DNA of 64,000 nt from GCA-002726655 sp046582185 (lineage in GTDB: Bacteria; Pseudomonadota; Gammaproteobacteria; Pseudomonadales; Azotimanducaceae): positions 1 to 64,000 of the forward strand of contig JAYGEX010000035.1 in assembly GCA_046582185.1 (NCBI GenBank), written 5' to 3'. Position 1 is the first letter of the stretch. Each line of letters opens with the position of its first letter. The translations under genes and the position numbers were made by a program. The notes below the pieces were generated by a model, which saw nothing but the letters and a program-made list of their open reading frames with translations, was not told the origin of the DNA and searched no databases. Shown one piece after another: positions 8,141-15,763 of the stretch.

Positions 8141-8791
8141 TCATTCGCGGTTATTACTCTTTGGATGCGGGCTGGCTTTCAATGTATCGGGGATGTGTTC
8201 ATGGTAATTAAGGTGCGTGAGCTCCGGTTTAGGGTGCAGCTTCAATTCGGTGACAGCACAGTTGTGCATAAGGTACCTGGGGCCAAATACTGGCCTTGTG
8301 CCAAGCAGTATAGAAAGTGCATGGGCTATTGCTGCGCCATGACTCACAATGATGATGTTCTCGCCCGGGTGTTCTTCTCTTATCTCTGTGATCGCCGTAA
8401 CCATCCTTTGAGCTAATTGGTTGGGAGACTCACCGTTGTGCCCACTAAAATCATCATCGGCAATGGACCGCCTGCCGAATTCGACTTCCCCAAGTTGAGC
8501 GTACGTAATCCCTTCCCAATCTCCGAGAAAACCTTCCATAAGTCCGTCGTGTGTATGCAAAGGCAGAGAGAGACTCTGACTAATTTTGCCGCCTGTGTGG
8601 TGCGCGCGCGAAAGAGGACTGGCATAGACTCTATGATATGTTCTCTCCCAGCTTGTTAGCATTTTCGCCGTATGCTCAGCCTGAAGGATGCCTCGCTCAT
8701 TTAACGGGCTCTCCGTTCGACCGTGTGCGATTTGTTCACTGTTGCCAACGGTTTCCCCGTGGCGTACAAACATTAGGTGGGTGCCTGCCAT
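8141..8791 (-). CDS. Histidine phosphatase family protein (phosphoglycerate-mutase-like)
   Basis: 216 residues. The phosphohistidine motif RHGE is at about residues 10-13, followed by the typical SPLNERGILQAEHTAK segment, YASPLSRAHHT, and the second catalytic histidine in VSHGAA. Members are phosphomonoesterases or mutases. In a catabolic island it might remove a phosphate placed by one of the APH-type kinases, but this is speculation; it may also be housekeeping. Located between the alcohol dehydrogenase and the ABM-domain gene on the same strand. Confidence 0.85.
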   Translation of the reverse strand: MAGTHLMFVRHGETVGNSEQIAHGRTESPLNERGILQAEHTAKMLTSWERTYHRVYASPLSRAHHTGGKISQSLSLPLHTHDGLMEGFLGDWEGITYAQLGEVEFGRRSIADDDFSGHNGESPNQLAQRMVTAITEIREEHPGENIIIVSHGAAIAHALSILLGTRPVFGPRYLMHNCAVTELKLHPKPELTHLNYHEHIPDTLKASPHPKSNNRE

Positions 8792-8868
8792 CAGGTTTCT
8801 GCTATTCTTCTAATCTTGACTGGAAAGGTTGACTGGAATCACGCGCATGCGTGTCATACTTGTTCATC

Positions 8869-9267
8869 CTATTTTCTTTTTGCCCACCAACCGGCAAGGC
8901 TTATCGGATAGAGTTTCTGTGCTTTTTGCATTCCTTCATCCATCTCGCTGGTGAGCGGCGGGTCCTCTGTGTGCGGCAGTGGATTGGCGTCGCCCACAGG
9001 ATCCAGATATTCAAGGCTAATTGTTTTGAGGACATCAGAAAAATCATGGCCTTCATGATGATCGGAATTCTGATGTTGATAAAAAGCCCATTTGTCTCTA
9101 AATGAGAGAAAACAGTAGTAAAAGTTTGGTTTCTGGCCTTTAAAATATTCATAGCGCAACACGCCACTTTCTTCTTCAAAAGTGCGACTGACCATATCAC
9201 GCATGATCGCTTCCCACTTCTCTTCTTTGCCTTCTTGAATTTCAATGTGGGCGAGAATGCTTGTCAT
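8869..9267 (-). CDS. Antibiotic-biosynthesis-monooxygenase (ABM) domain protein
   Basis: 132 residues. The first 95 form an ABM-like dimeric alpha/beta barrel (ILAHIEIQEGKEEKWEAI, then GVLRYEYFKG, then FYQHQNSDHHEG). This fold is used by cofactorless quinol monooxygenases and by accessory proteins. A C-terminal extension of about 40 residues is of unknown role. Probably the distal gene of the SDR-ThuA-LLM-SDR operon started from operator copy 3. Confidence 0.78.
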   Translation of the reverse strand: MTSILAHIEIQEGKEEKWEAIMRDMVSRTFEEESGVLRYEYFKGQKPNFYYCFLSFRDKWAFYQHQNSDHHEGHDFSDVLKTISLEYLDPVGDANPLPHTEDPPLTSEMDEGMQKAQKLYPISLAGWWAKRK

Positions 9268-9275
9268 AGAATATC

Positions 9276-9314
9276 CCTTAACCTTTTGCTCTTAAACTTT
9301 AGCTCTTAACCTTT
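9276..9314. repeat. Three imperfect 14-bp direct repeats
   Basis: Units close to GCTCTTAAMCTTTA occur three times in the 45-bp gap between an SDR stop and the ABM start. Read on the minus strand they supply AAAGG-type purine stretches upstream of the ABM start. They may be a slippage product or serve as a ribosome-binding region. Confidence 0.45.
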
Positions 9315-10065
9315 AATTAGGCAGGTGCCCCATATGTTGGCCGCCGGACAGATCCATGAGTTGACCAGTGACAAATCCGGAGGCTTTCTCATCAGCCAGA
9401 TAGAGTACAGTTTCGGCAATATCTTCAACCGAACCCATTCTCCTCAAAGGTATCTCTGGAATGAAACGGTTACTGGTTGCATCATCTCCAAACATGCCTG
9501 CGGTCATATCTGTGTGAATTAAGCCTGCAGCAATAGAGTTGAAGCGGATTTTTTGGGGACCATACTCCAGCGCCGCCACTTTAATAGCATAATCAATTCC
9601 GGCGCGAGCTGCAGAATACACAGCGAGTGCTGGCCCGGGCAATCTGGCTGTCAGTGAACTGATTGTCACAATTGAGCCGCCTTCTGGCATGTTTTCGGCG
9701 GCGTATCTGAAGAAGAGTAGGGCCCCGGTAAAACTGACATCCACGGTTGGTTGAATGAGTTCCTTTGTCAGCATACTAATCGGCGCAGCGGCAAGCTGGC
9801 CTGCGCAGTTCACAGCGATGTCCACCCGACCGGTCTCAGCTTTTGCATTCTCGAACAGGGCTTTGATTTGAGACTCGTCCGAAATGTCACAGGTAATTGC
9901 CACACCGTCAATCTCTTTTGCAAATGCTACAAGCTGTTCCTTGCGGCGCCCTGAAACCACAACTTTTGCACCGGCCGCAGCCAGTTTTCTTGCGCTGGCA
10001 ACACCAAAACTTTGTGAACCCGAAGCGCCGATGACGACAGCGGTTTTCCCGGTTAAATCTGACAT
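9313..10065 (-). CDS. SDR family oxidoreductase with substituted catalytic lysine, copy 2
   Basis: 250 residues. The SDR fold is clear: GASGSQSFGVA cofactor loop near residue 13, NCAGQ (variant of NNAG), ITISS serine segment, and C-terminal SGGQHMGHLPN. The active-site tetrad is unusual. The catalytic segment reads VYSAARAG, so the lysine four residues after Tyr is arginine (CGC codon). The enzyme may be altered, slow or non-catalytic. It sits in the operon LLM-SDR-ABM, 23 bp downstream of the LLM gene. Confidence 0.9.
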   Translation of the reverse strand: MSDLTGKTAVVIGASGSQSFGVASARKLAAAGAKVVVSGRRKEQLVAFAKEIDGVAITCDISDESQIKALFENAKAETGRVDIAVNCAGQLAAAPISMLTKELIQPTVDVSFTGALLFFRYAAENMPEGGSIVTISSLTARLPGPALAVYSAARAGIDYAIKVAALEYGPQKIRFNSIAAGLIHTDMTAGMFGDDATSNRFIPEIPLRRMGSVEDIAETVLYLADEKASGFVTGQLMDLSGGQHMGHLPN

Positions 10066-10088
10066 AGAATTCCTTGTTAGTTTTATTG

Positions 10089-11060
10089 TTATTTACCGTT
10101 AAGCTTCGCGACGACTGCGGCGAAGGGTTCCATAGCGTCTTCACCAACAGTGATGTACGAAATCCCATAGGATTCACGCCTTCTAACTAGCTCATCGGCG
10201 ATTTGATCAACACTGCCGAACAGTGCGTGTGGGTGTGCAGCCATTTCGTCCTCGCTCAGGCCGAACATCTTCGCAAAGCTTGAGAGGACGGGTGATGGGT
10301 CATCCATTACGAAGGTGAAGTAAGCTCCAACTTCGATTTCTAGACTATCAAAACGATCACCGGCACCTGCCTTGATCCACTCGATTTTCTTGGCGGTCTC
10401 ATCAGCCGTGGAACTGTTCACGCCAGCGGGGCCAATCATCCCGGATGAATTATTAAAGTTCAGGCTGACGATATCGGCCTCTCTCCCGGCAAGCCCAAGA
10501 ATCCTGCGCGCACCGCCGCCGATCATCAGCGGTGGGTAAGGTTTTTGAATGGGCTTTGGTGATCCCTTGAATTCGCTCCACTGGATTGTATCGTTTTTTA
10601 GGTCTATCGGTTCGTCCGATGCGTAGGATTTAACAGCCTCGATGACATCACCCAGGCGCTTGATTCGAGTCCCTGGAGAATCCATTTCGATGCCGATAGC
10701 AGCATATTCATCTTTAAGCCACCCTGCGCCTAGCCCCAACTCCAATCGACCACCGGACAATACGTCGATTGTCATGGCACTCTTAATGAGAACGACAGGG
10801 TCGTGGTAGTCAATACAAAATACACGGCAGCCAATCTTAATTGTCTTAGTGACGGCAGCCGCATAAGCCATTGCTGGTATGGCGGCAAGATTTTGCTCCG
10901 GATGATTGCTCCGGGTTAGTGCAGGGCCTTCACCGATAATGTGATCAGCGAGATGGAATGCGGAGTATCCGAGCGCCTCGGCTCGGCGTACCTTGTCCGC
11001 CCATTCTTCTCCGGAGCTGGCGTTGAAGCTTTGTACTGCAAATCTGAATGGCTTGCTCAT
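10089..11060 (-). CDS. LLM class flavin/F420-dependent oxidoreductase, copy 1
   Basis: 323 residues; luciferase-like TIM-barrel. Typical segments are RRAEALGYSAFHLADH, VLSGGRLELGLGAGWLKDE and KPYPPLMIGGGARRIL. It resembles the group of probable F420-dependent enzymes known mainly in actinobacteria (MSMEG_2516-like). Here the cofactor may instead be FMNH2. Such enzymes carry out monooxygenation or hydride transfer. The start overlaps the stop of the ThuA gene by 4 bp (ATGA), so translation is coupled. Confidence 0.87.
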   Translation of the reverse strand: MSKPFRFAVQSFNASSGEEWADKVRRAEALGYSAFHLADHIIGEGPALTRSNHPEQNLAAIPAMAYAAAVTKTIKIGCRVFCIDYHDPVVLIKSAMTIDVLSGGRLELGLGAGWLKDEYAAIGIEMDSPGTRIKRLGDVIEAVKSYASDEPIDLKNDTIQWSEFKGSPKPIQKPYPPLMIGGGARRILGLAGREADIVSLNFNNSSGMIGPAGVNSSTADETAKKIEWIKAGAGDRFDSLEIEVGAYFTFVMDDPSPVLSSFAKMFGLSEDEMAAHPHALFGSVDQIADELVRRRESYGISYITVGEDAMEPFAAVVAKLNGK

Positions 11061-11803
11061 GAGCTTATGCCAGCGCAGTAGCGTATGCCTCGCCGTAGCA
11101 GTTCATAGAATTGTTCGCTTTCCCAGGAGCCTTTTTCGATCTGTGGATAGTAATCTACAACGGGTTTCATGTCGTAGTGTCCCCGGCAATGCCCAAGATT
11201 GAGATAAAGTACTTCTCCGTCACCCACCTTGTTGATGTAGTAAATCGGCCGAGGATCATCATCAAGCCATTGATCCTCAAGGAATCCCTTGGCCTCGCCA
11301 GTATAGTCCGTGTACAACAACTGGTGGAGATCGCCATGGATGCGACACAGATAGAGTTCATCGTCTGTCTCAAACTCACCAATACCCTTCACAAGTGGAT
11401 GATTCTCATCAGCAGTCTTGACGGTAAAGGCGTGGATTGGCGGATGAGCGATAAACTGGGTGCCTAGCGTTTCCATAAGCACAGGGGCAATCTCCGGAGT
11501 TTTCACGCCATCGGCAGTGAATTCGAGAATCGAATTCGTGCCGTGTAATGCAAACCATTTCCCGCCTCCGCTCACATATTCCTTGAGTGCTAGCTGTTGC
11601 TCTTCTGTTGGGATCAGATTGCATGTGTACGAAATCAAAAAGTCCGAAGATTTAATCGCCTCAATATCAGCGTAGTCAGTCGCCACTCTTGTTCGAATTC
11701 GTCCTTCCTCTGCAAGCAGCTTCAGTATTTCCAGTCGGGCGAAATCAATGTCGTGGAATTGACCAGCAGCTACTAAATAGACGGATATGGACTCCTCTGG
11801 CAT
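11057..11803 (-). CDS. ThuA-like domain protein, copy 1
   Basis: 248 residues; class-I glutamine-amidotransferase-like fold of the ThuA (trehalose utilisation) family. Seen are the early YLVAAGQFHDID strand, SYTCNLIPTEEQ, GGGKWFALHGTNS, and the diagnostic DDELYLCRIH motif. ThuA proteins have been linked to 3-keto sugar metabolism, but many members lie in aromatic or terpenoid clusters without known activity. It shares the DELYLC motif with the second ThuA at 12669. Located between SDR copy 3 and LLM copy 1. Confidence 0.85.
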   Translation of the reverse strand: MPEESISVYLVAAGQFHDIDFARLEILKLLAEEGRIRTRVATDYADIEAIKSSDFLISYTCNLIPTEEQQLALKEYVSGGGKWFALHGTNSILEFTADGVKTPEIAPVLMETLGTQFIAHPPIHAFTVKTADENHPLVKGIGEFETDDELYLCRIHGDLHQLLYTDYTGEAKGFLEDQWLDDDPRPIYYINKVGDGEVLYLNLGHCRGHYDMKPVVDYYPQIEKGSWESEQFYELLRRGIRYCAGISS

Positions 11804-11812
11804 GACTATCTC

Positions 11813-12571
11813 CTAGTACTGGATTCGTTTCGTGAGACCACCATCAATAACAATATTAGTGCCAGTTGTGAAGGCCGCTCTTGGACTGGCGAGTAGTGCC
11901 ACCTGGGCAGCGATTTCCTCAGCAGACCCCATGCGTCCCAATGGAATTTGAGCCAATGTTGAATCGTATAGCGCTGTCATGTGGTCTTTGATCATATTCC
12001 AGGAACCGCCTTCGATATAAATAGGACCAGGACTGACTGAGTTAACACGAATACCTTTCGTACCCAATTCCTGTGACAAAGCACCGGCATAGTTTAATAG
12101 GCCTGCTTTCATCGCGTTGTAAGGACCGGCACTCATAAAATGTTCCAGTGCGGCTGTTGTTGAAATCATGACGATATTGCCGTTGTCTGATTTTTCCAGA
12201 GAAGGCATCGCTGCTTCAACAAGGTGAACGGCAGATAGTACGTTTAGATTAAACTGGTTAATCCAACCCTCATCTCCCGCCGCATTAGATCCGCTGACAT
12301 TCGAGACAATGATATCGAGTCCACCGAGTTCTTCGGCAGCCGACGTAATCCAGGCTTTGAAGGTATCACCTTCGCCAATGTCCAGGGCCTGACCTGTTAC
12401 TTTAACGCCCTTGCCCGACAAGCTTTCGACTGCTGCAGCAAGTTCTTCGGCGTTTCGCGCGCAAATTGCGAGATTGCAACCTTCGTCCGCGAGCGTTTCA
12501 GCGATGGCGCGGCCGATACCCTTGGTCGCACCAGTAATCAGTGCGCATTGTCCTTTTAGTTTGAGATCCAT
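11813..12571 (-). CDS. SDR family oxidoreductase, copy 3
   Basis: 252 residues from ATG 12571 (MDLKLKGQ), which fits SDR length. A longer open frame upstream would translate through the operator and is rejected. Cofactor motif TGATKGIG (about 13-20), SNVSG in place of NNAG, ISTTA, and catalytic PYNAMKAG (YxxxK) are visible. It begins the operon SDR-ThuA-LLM-SDR-ABM. Operator copy 3 lies 57 bp upstream. Confidence 0.91.
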   Translation of the reverse strand: MDLKLKGQCALITGATKGIGRAIAETLADEGCNLAICARNAEELAAAVESLSGKGVKVTGQALDIGEGDTFKAWITSAAEELGGLDIIVSNVSGSNAAGDEGWINQFNLNVLSAVHLVEAAMPSLEKSDNGNIVMISTTAALEHFMSAGPYNAMKAGLLNYAGALSQELGTKGIRVNSVSPGPIYIEGGSWNMIKDHMTALYDSTLAQIPLGRMGSAEEIAAQVALLASPRAAFTTGTNIVIDGGLTKRIQY

Positions 12572-12628
12572 GGTGTGCTCCTTTGGTACTTTATTGTATT
12601 TGGAAAAGACGACAAGCCTAGGCTTGAA

Positions 12629-12652
12629 AAAAGAGTCAGTCAAGACTGTTTT
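12629..12652. promoter_or_regulatory. Operator copy 3 of the 24-bp palindrome
   Basis: Half-sites AAAAGAGTCA and AGACTGTTTT with spacer GTCA; two positions depart from the consensus. It lies between the ThuA copy 2 stop and the SDR copy 3 start, so it marks a separate promoter for the SDR-ThuA-LLM-SDR-ABM operon. Confidence 0.7.
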
Positions 12653-12668
12653 TTTATAGGCGGCATGG

Positions 12669-13469
12669 TCACTGCGCTCTAGCCCAATCGAGTGCTTCTT
12701 GACTGGCTGCCCAGTTGATGGTGTTTTTGAGTAATTGTTGGTATTGATCAGAGCCGTAAGCAATGGGATCGTCACCCCCTTGTATGTAGGCAATCGGGCT
12801 GTTCCCGTAGTGTTTTACCCAGCCCACCAGATTAGATCCCGCGGGGTGTTGCCAATTCTCGTTGTCATACATTTTCCCTTCCTGAACAACTTTTGCTGCG
12901 GAGTAGAAATTTTCCTCGGTATATTGATGATCGCTGGCAAGCAAAGGCAAGACCGAGTCTTCGAACACTTCGCAGAGATATAATTCGTCAGTCATAGTGA
13001 ATTGAGTAGGTAGATCTGAGGTAATAGGGTGATCGCCAAGTTTACTGATCTTGTGTTCGACGCTGTGGCGATAACCACTGTCCTGACATTGTTTGTCTCG
13101 TAAAAGTCCGGGGACATAGAGAAATCTTCCGCCGATGATTTCCGCATATTCTTCCCAGTCTGGCCATCCGGCAATCGCGTGATGCATAAAAACCATACCT
13201 TTCCCGCTATCCAGTAAGGACAGAAGACCTGATTTATAGGCTTCGCTAGGCGTTTCGAAAACAGGCCCATCAGCACCGAATGTAAGTCCCGGCATATCGT
13301 AAAAAACCAGAACATCATAAGGTTCCGCCATCTCCGGGGTCATGAAAATTCTCGCAGCGGGCTGCTCCACGTGCGTCCAGTTAAGTTCAAGTTTGTCAAA
13401 CATATCGAAGAACTCACCACGATCAAATGGATGTCCTTTGGTGACTAACAGCAGGCTAGTGTCTGGCAT
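12669..13469 (-). CDS. ThuA-like domain protein, copy 2
   Basis: 266 residues from ATG 13469 (MPDTSLLLVTKGHPFDRGEF); the longer frame upstream overlaps the TetR gene and has no family similarity. ThuA features are GKGMVFMHHAIAGW near the middle, EIIGGRFLYVPG, and TDELYLCEVFED. It is distinctly diverged from ThuA copy 1, so the two are not a recent duplication. It is divergent from the TetR gene, separated by 78 bp. Confidence 0.85.
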   Translation of the reverse strand: MPDTSLLLVTKGHPFDRGEFFDMFDKLELNWTHVEQPAARIFMTPEMAEPYDVLVFYDMPGLTFGADGPVFETPSEAYKSGLLSLLDSGKGMVFMHHAIAGWPDWEEYAEIIGGRFLYVPGLLRDKQCQDSGYRHSVEHKISKLGDHPITSDLPTQFTMTDELYLCEVFEDSVLPLLASDHQYTEENFYSAAKVVQEGKMYDNENWQHPAGSNLVGWVKHYGNSPIAYIQGGDDPIAYGSDQYQQLLKNTINWAASQEALDWARAQ

Positions 13470-13547
13470 GGTATGGTTCCTGCGTGACCTGTGTAGAGAA
13501 AACAGGTATCGTATATAACACAATTTTTGTACGGAAGAACCTGCAAG
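13470..13547. promoter_or_regulatory. Divergent promoter region, ThuA copy 2 / TetR gene
   Basis: The 78-bp gap holds the inverted pair ACCTGT (13487-13492) and ACAGGT (13502-13507), plus AAAACAGG, which matches only the left half of the island operator. There is no full operator copy, so autoregulation through the same site is not evident. A GGAAG sequence precedes the TTG start at 13548. Confidence 0.4.
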
Positions 13548-14288
13548 TTGAGCAAAACGGTAAGTGACAGGACCTGGCAACAGGCTAAGAGCGAAAACAC
13601 ACGCACAGTCATTCTCAAGGCTGCGCTCCAGTGTTTTTATGAGCGAGGCTTTAACAATACAACAACAGAAAAAGTGGCCCGGGAAGCAGGTGTGTCGCGG
13701 GGCGCGATGCTTCATCACTTCCCTTCACGTTTTGATTTGATCAAGGCAGCGGTTAATCGCCTGCACCAACAGAGATTAGAACTATTCGAAGTGCAGGAAG
13801 GTAAGATCCAGGAAAATGCCGAGCACAGTCTGATCGAAGAGGGGATTGACGACTATTGGGCGCAGCTGCATTCTCCTTTATTCACCGTCTGGAATGAGTT
13901 GAGAGTCGCGGCTCGGACAGACGTGGATTTGAACAATATCCTCAAGCCCGCTGTGCGCGAATTTGAGGCGAAATTAGCGATGATTTCTGCCAACATTTTC
14001 CCTGATCTGGCACTGTCTGAAGAGTATGAGCGCGCTAATCTGCTCACTACGTATTTGTTGGAAGGTATGGCAGTCAACGGGGTATCCAGGGGACGTACTG
14101 CCGACTTGATGGTTCCGTGGCTTAAGAAACAATTACGTCAAATGTTTGCCGATGTAACAGATATTGACAGAGATACAGCTCAGAAAACTAAAAGTAAGGC
14201 TCCCCGGAAGAAGAGAGTAAAAAAGAAACAGAAGATTCCTACAAAAACCAAGACAACAAAAAGAGTCAAAAAGGCAAAGCGAACATGA
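13548..14288 (+). CDS. TetR/AcrR family transcriptional regulator with lysine-rich tail
   Basis: 246 residues from TTG 13548, chosen for GGAAG about 10 bases upstream; TTG 13527 is an alternative. The N-terminal helix-turn-helix is typical: ILKAALQCFYERGFNNTT, VAREAGVSRGAML, HHFPSRFDLIKAA. The C-terminal domain would bind a small ligand. The last 40 residues are an exceptionally basic Lys/Arg/Thr tail (APRKKRVKKKQK, TTKRVKKAKRT) not usual for the family. It is the only transcription factor in the window and lies between operator copies 3 and 4, making it the prime candidate to bind the twelve palindromes. Overlaps the next gene by 4 bp. Confidence 0.9.
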   Translation: MSKTVSDRTWQQAKSENTRTVILKAALQCFYERGFNNTTTEKVAREAGVSRGAMLHHFPSRFDLIKAAVNRLHQQRLELFEVQEGKIQENAEHSLIEEGIDDYWAQLHSPLFTVWNELRVAARTDVDLNNILKPAVREFEAKLAMISANIFPDLALSEEYERANLLTTYLLEGMAVNGVSRGRTADLMVPWLKKQLRQMFADVTDIDRDTAQKTKSKAPRKKRVKKKQKIPTKTKTTKRVKKAKRT

Positions 14289-14632
14289 AGATACTTATAT
14301 CCGGTGTGGTTGATATTGATATTGAACAAATGGACAAGGCTATGGCCGGTGCAAAGCCTCTCATTATAGGCGCATTGACCCAGGATGGTTGTATGGATTA
14401 CGACTGGTGTCCTGATCCTGTGAACCCAGGGCGAATTCGGGTTTTTGAGCGATGGGAAAGTGAGGAGGCTCTTGTCAATCACTTTAATAATCACTGGTAT
14501 CAGGATATGAGAGCGCATATTGGCGAGTGCGGAATTAAGAGCGCTGACGTACTAAAGTATCGCATCGATGTTGCTGAGCCTGTCTACGATGAGACAGGAA
14601 CACCTCGGGCAGACTTTTTCTCTGCGAACTGA
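14285..14632 (+). CDS. ABM-like (putative quinol monooxygenase) protein
   Basis: 115 residues resembling the dimeric alpha/beta barrel of ABM-domain proteins: KILISGVVDI, CMDYDWCPDPVNPGRIRVFERWES, then EALVNHFNNHWYQDM. Its ATG overlaps the TetR stop (ATGA), so the two proteins are co-translated. This pairing suggests a role tied to the regulator, perhaps modifying the inducer. Cofactorless monooxygenases of this group act on quinols, but catalytic residues are not fixed. Confidence 0.75.
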   Translation: MKILISGVVDIDIEQMDKAMAGAKPLIIGALTQDGCMDYDWCPDPVNPGRIRVFERWESEEALVNHFNNHWYQDMRAHIGECGIKSADVLKYRIDVAEPVYDETGTPRADFFSAN

Positions 14633-14703
14633 AACGGTCCAGCGCCAAGGCCTGCGAATCATCAGGATTCGTTCCAGCTTGATTTGAATGAGTCGTGCTT
14701 GAA

Positions 14704-14727
14704 ATAACAGTCAAGCTTGACTGTTTT
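14704..14727. promoter_or_regulatory. Operator copy 4 of the 24-bp palindrome
   Basis: Half-sites ATAACAGTCA and TGACTGTTTT with spacer AGCT; the core is a perfect palindrome. A TTGACT hexamer in the right arm is followed after 17 bp by CATGAT, a possible sigma-70 promoter overlapped by the operator. It lies 49 bp before the E1 alpha start. Confidence 0.8.
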
Positions 14728-14776
14728 TGGGTATCATCGCATGATGGCATCACTCTTCAGGCTAGGGAAAGGTATT

Positions 14777-15763
14777 GTGGCAAGCAAAATATCGAACAAA
14801 ATATTGGTGGACCTCCATTTACGTATGGTTCGGATTCGGCGGTTTGAAGAAGAAGCCGGAAAACTCATGGAAGATGGAAAAATTCCAGGTGCACTTCATC
14901 TTTATGTAGGTCAGGAAGCGGTGGCTTCAGGCGTTATGGAGCATCTTTCCGACAAGGATCAGATCACCAGCACCCACCGGGGCCATGGGCACCTTATTGC
15001 AAAAGGCGGTGCGTTCGATCGAATGTTCGCTGAACTCTTTGGGCGATCCACAGGCTACTGCAAAGGGAAAGGTGGCAGTATGCACATATCTAACCTTGCT
15101 GTGGGCATGCTCGGCGCGAACGGCATTGTTGGCGGTGGCCCGCCGATAGCAATGGGAGCGGCCTTCTCCAACAAGTTCAGGAAAACAAAAGAGGTTGCAG
15201 TTGCATTTTTCGGTGATGGTGCATCAAACGAAGGTAGCTTCCATGAAGCTGCAAATATGGCGGCGCTCTTTAAATTGCCTTGTATTTTTGTTTGCGAAAA
15301 CAATGGCTATGGTGAATACACGCCTCAGGCTAGTCATCAGGCCATCGTAGATGTAGCTGATCGGGCGGCCGGATATGGTATGCCAGGCGTTGTCGTTGAT
15401 GGTATGGATGTTATTGCGGTTTATGAAGCAGCAGGGGCAGCAATCAAGAGGGCAAGGGCAGGCCAAGGTCCCACCCTGCTGGAATGCAAAACTTATCGCT
15501 TCTATGACCATGTAGGGGTCAGGGGGATGGGGCTCACGTATCGTACTGATGAGGAACTTGAAATCTGGAAAAAACGCGATGCAATACAGAGTTTTGAAAG
15601 TCAGCTGGTCAAGATGAAGGTGATGACCAAAAAGAAAATTGAAAACGTTTATTCACGAGTGAACAAAGATGTTGAAGCGGGGATAAAATTTGCACAAGAC
15701 TCTCCTTTTCCCGAGCCCGCTGACTTACTCGATGACGTTTATTACGTTGGAGGCGCATCATGA
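14777..15763 (+). CDS. acoA: Acetoin-dehydrogenase-like complex, E1 alpha subunit
   Basis: 328 residues from GTG 14777, which aligns with the start of known AcoA proteins and is preceded by AGGGAAAGG; upstream starts would lie at or near the operator. It is a thiamine-diphosphate-dependent E1 alpha subunit, showing the motif GDGASNEGSFHEA ending in ENNGYG, and the STHRGHGH and GKGGSMHI blocks. It would decarboxylate or cleave a 2-oxo acid or alpha-diketone. It begins a five-gene operon with E1 beta, AcoX, E2 and E3. The acoX gene points to acetoin-type cleavage, but the substrate here may be a related diketone. Confidence 0.9.
   Translation: MASKISNKILVDLHLRMVRIRRFEEEAGKLMEDGKIPGALHLYVGQEAVASGVMEHLSDKDQITSTHRGHGHLIAKGGAFDRMFAELFGRSTGYCKGKGGSMHISNLAVGMLGANGIVGGGPPIAMGAAFSNKFRKTKEVAVAFFGDGASNEGSFHEAANMAALFKLPCIFVCENNGYGEYTPQASHQAIVDVADRAAGYGMPGVVVDGMDVIAVYEAAGAAIKRARAGQGPTLLECKTYRFYDHVGVRGMGLTYRTDEELEIWKKRDAIQSFESQLVKMKVMTKKKIENVYSRVNKDVEAGIKFAQDSPFPEPADLLDDVYYVGGAS

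Noticed and set aside
12572..12793. N-terminal extension of SDR copy 3
   Set aside because: The extension has no SDR similarity and crosses operator copy 3; the ATG at 12571 gives the family-standard length.
13470..13547. Possible extra operator copy upstream of the TetR gene
   Set aside because: Only a half-site AAAACAGG is present; no TGACTGTTTT arm at the right spacing.
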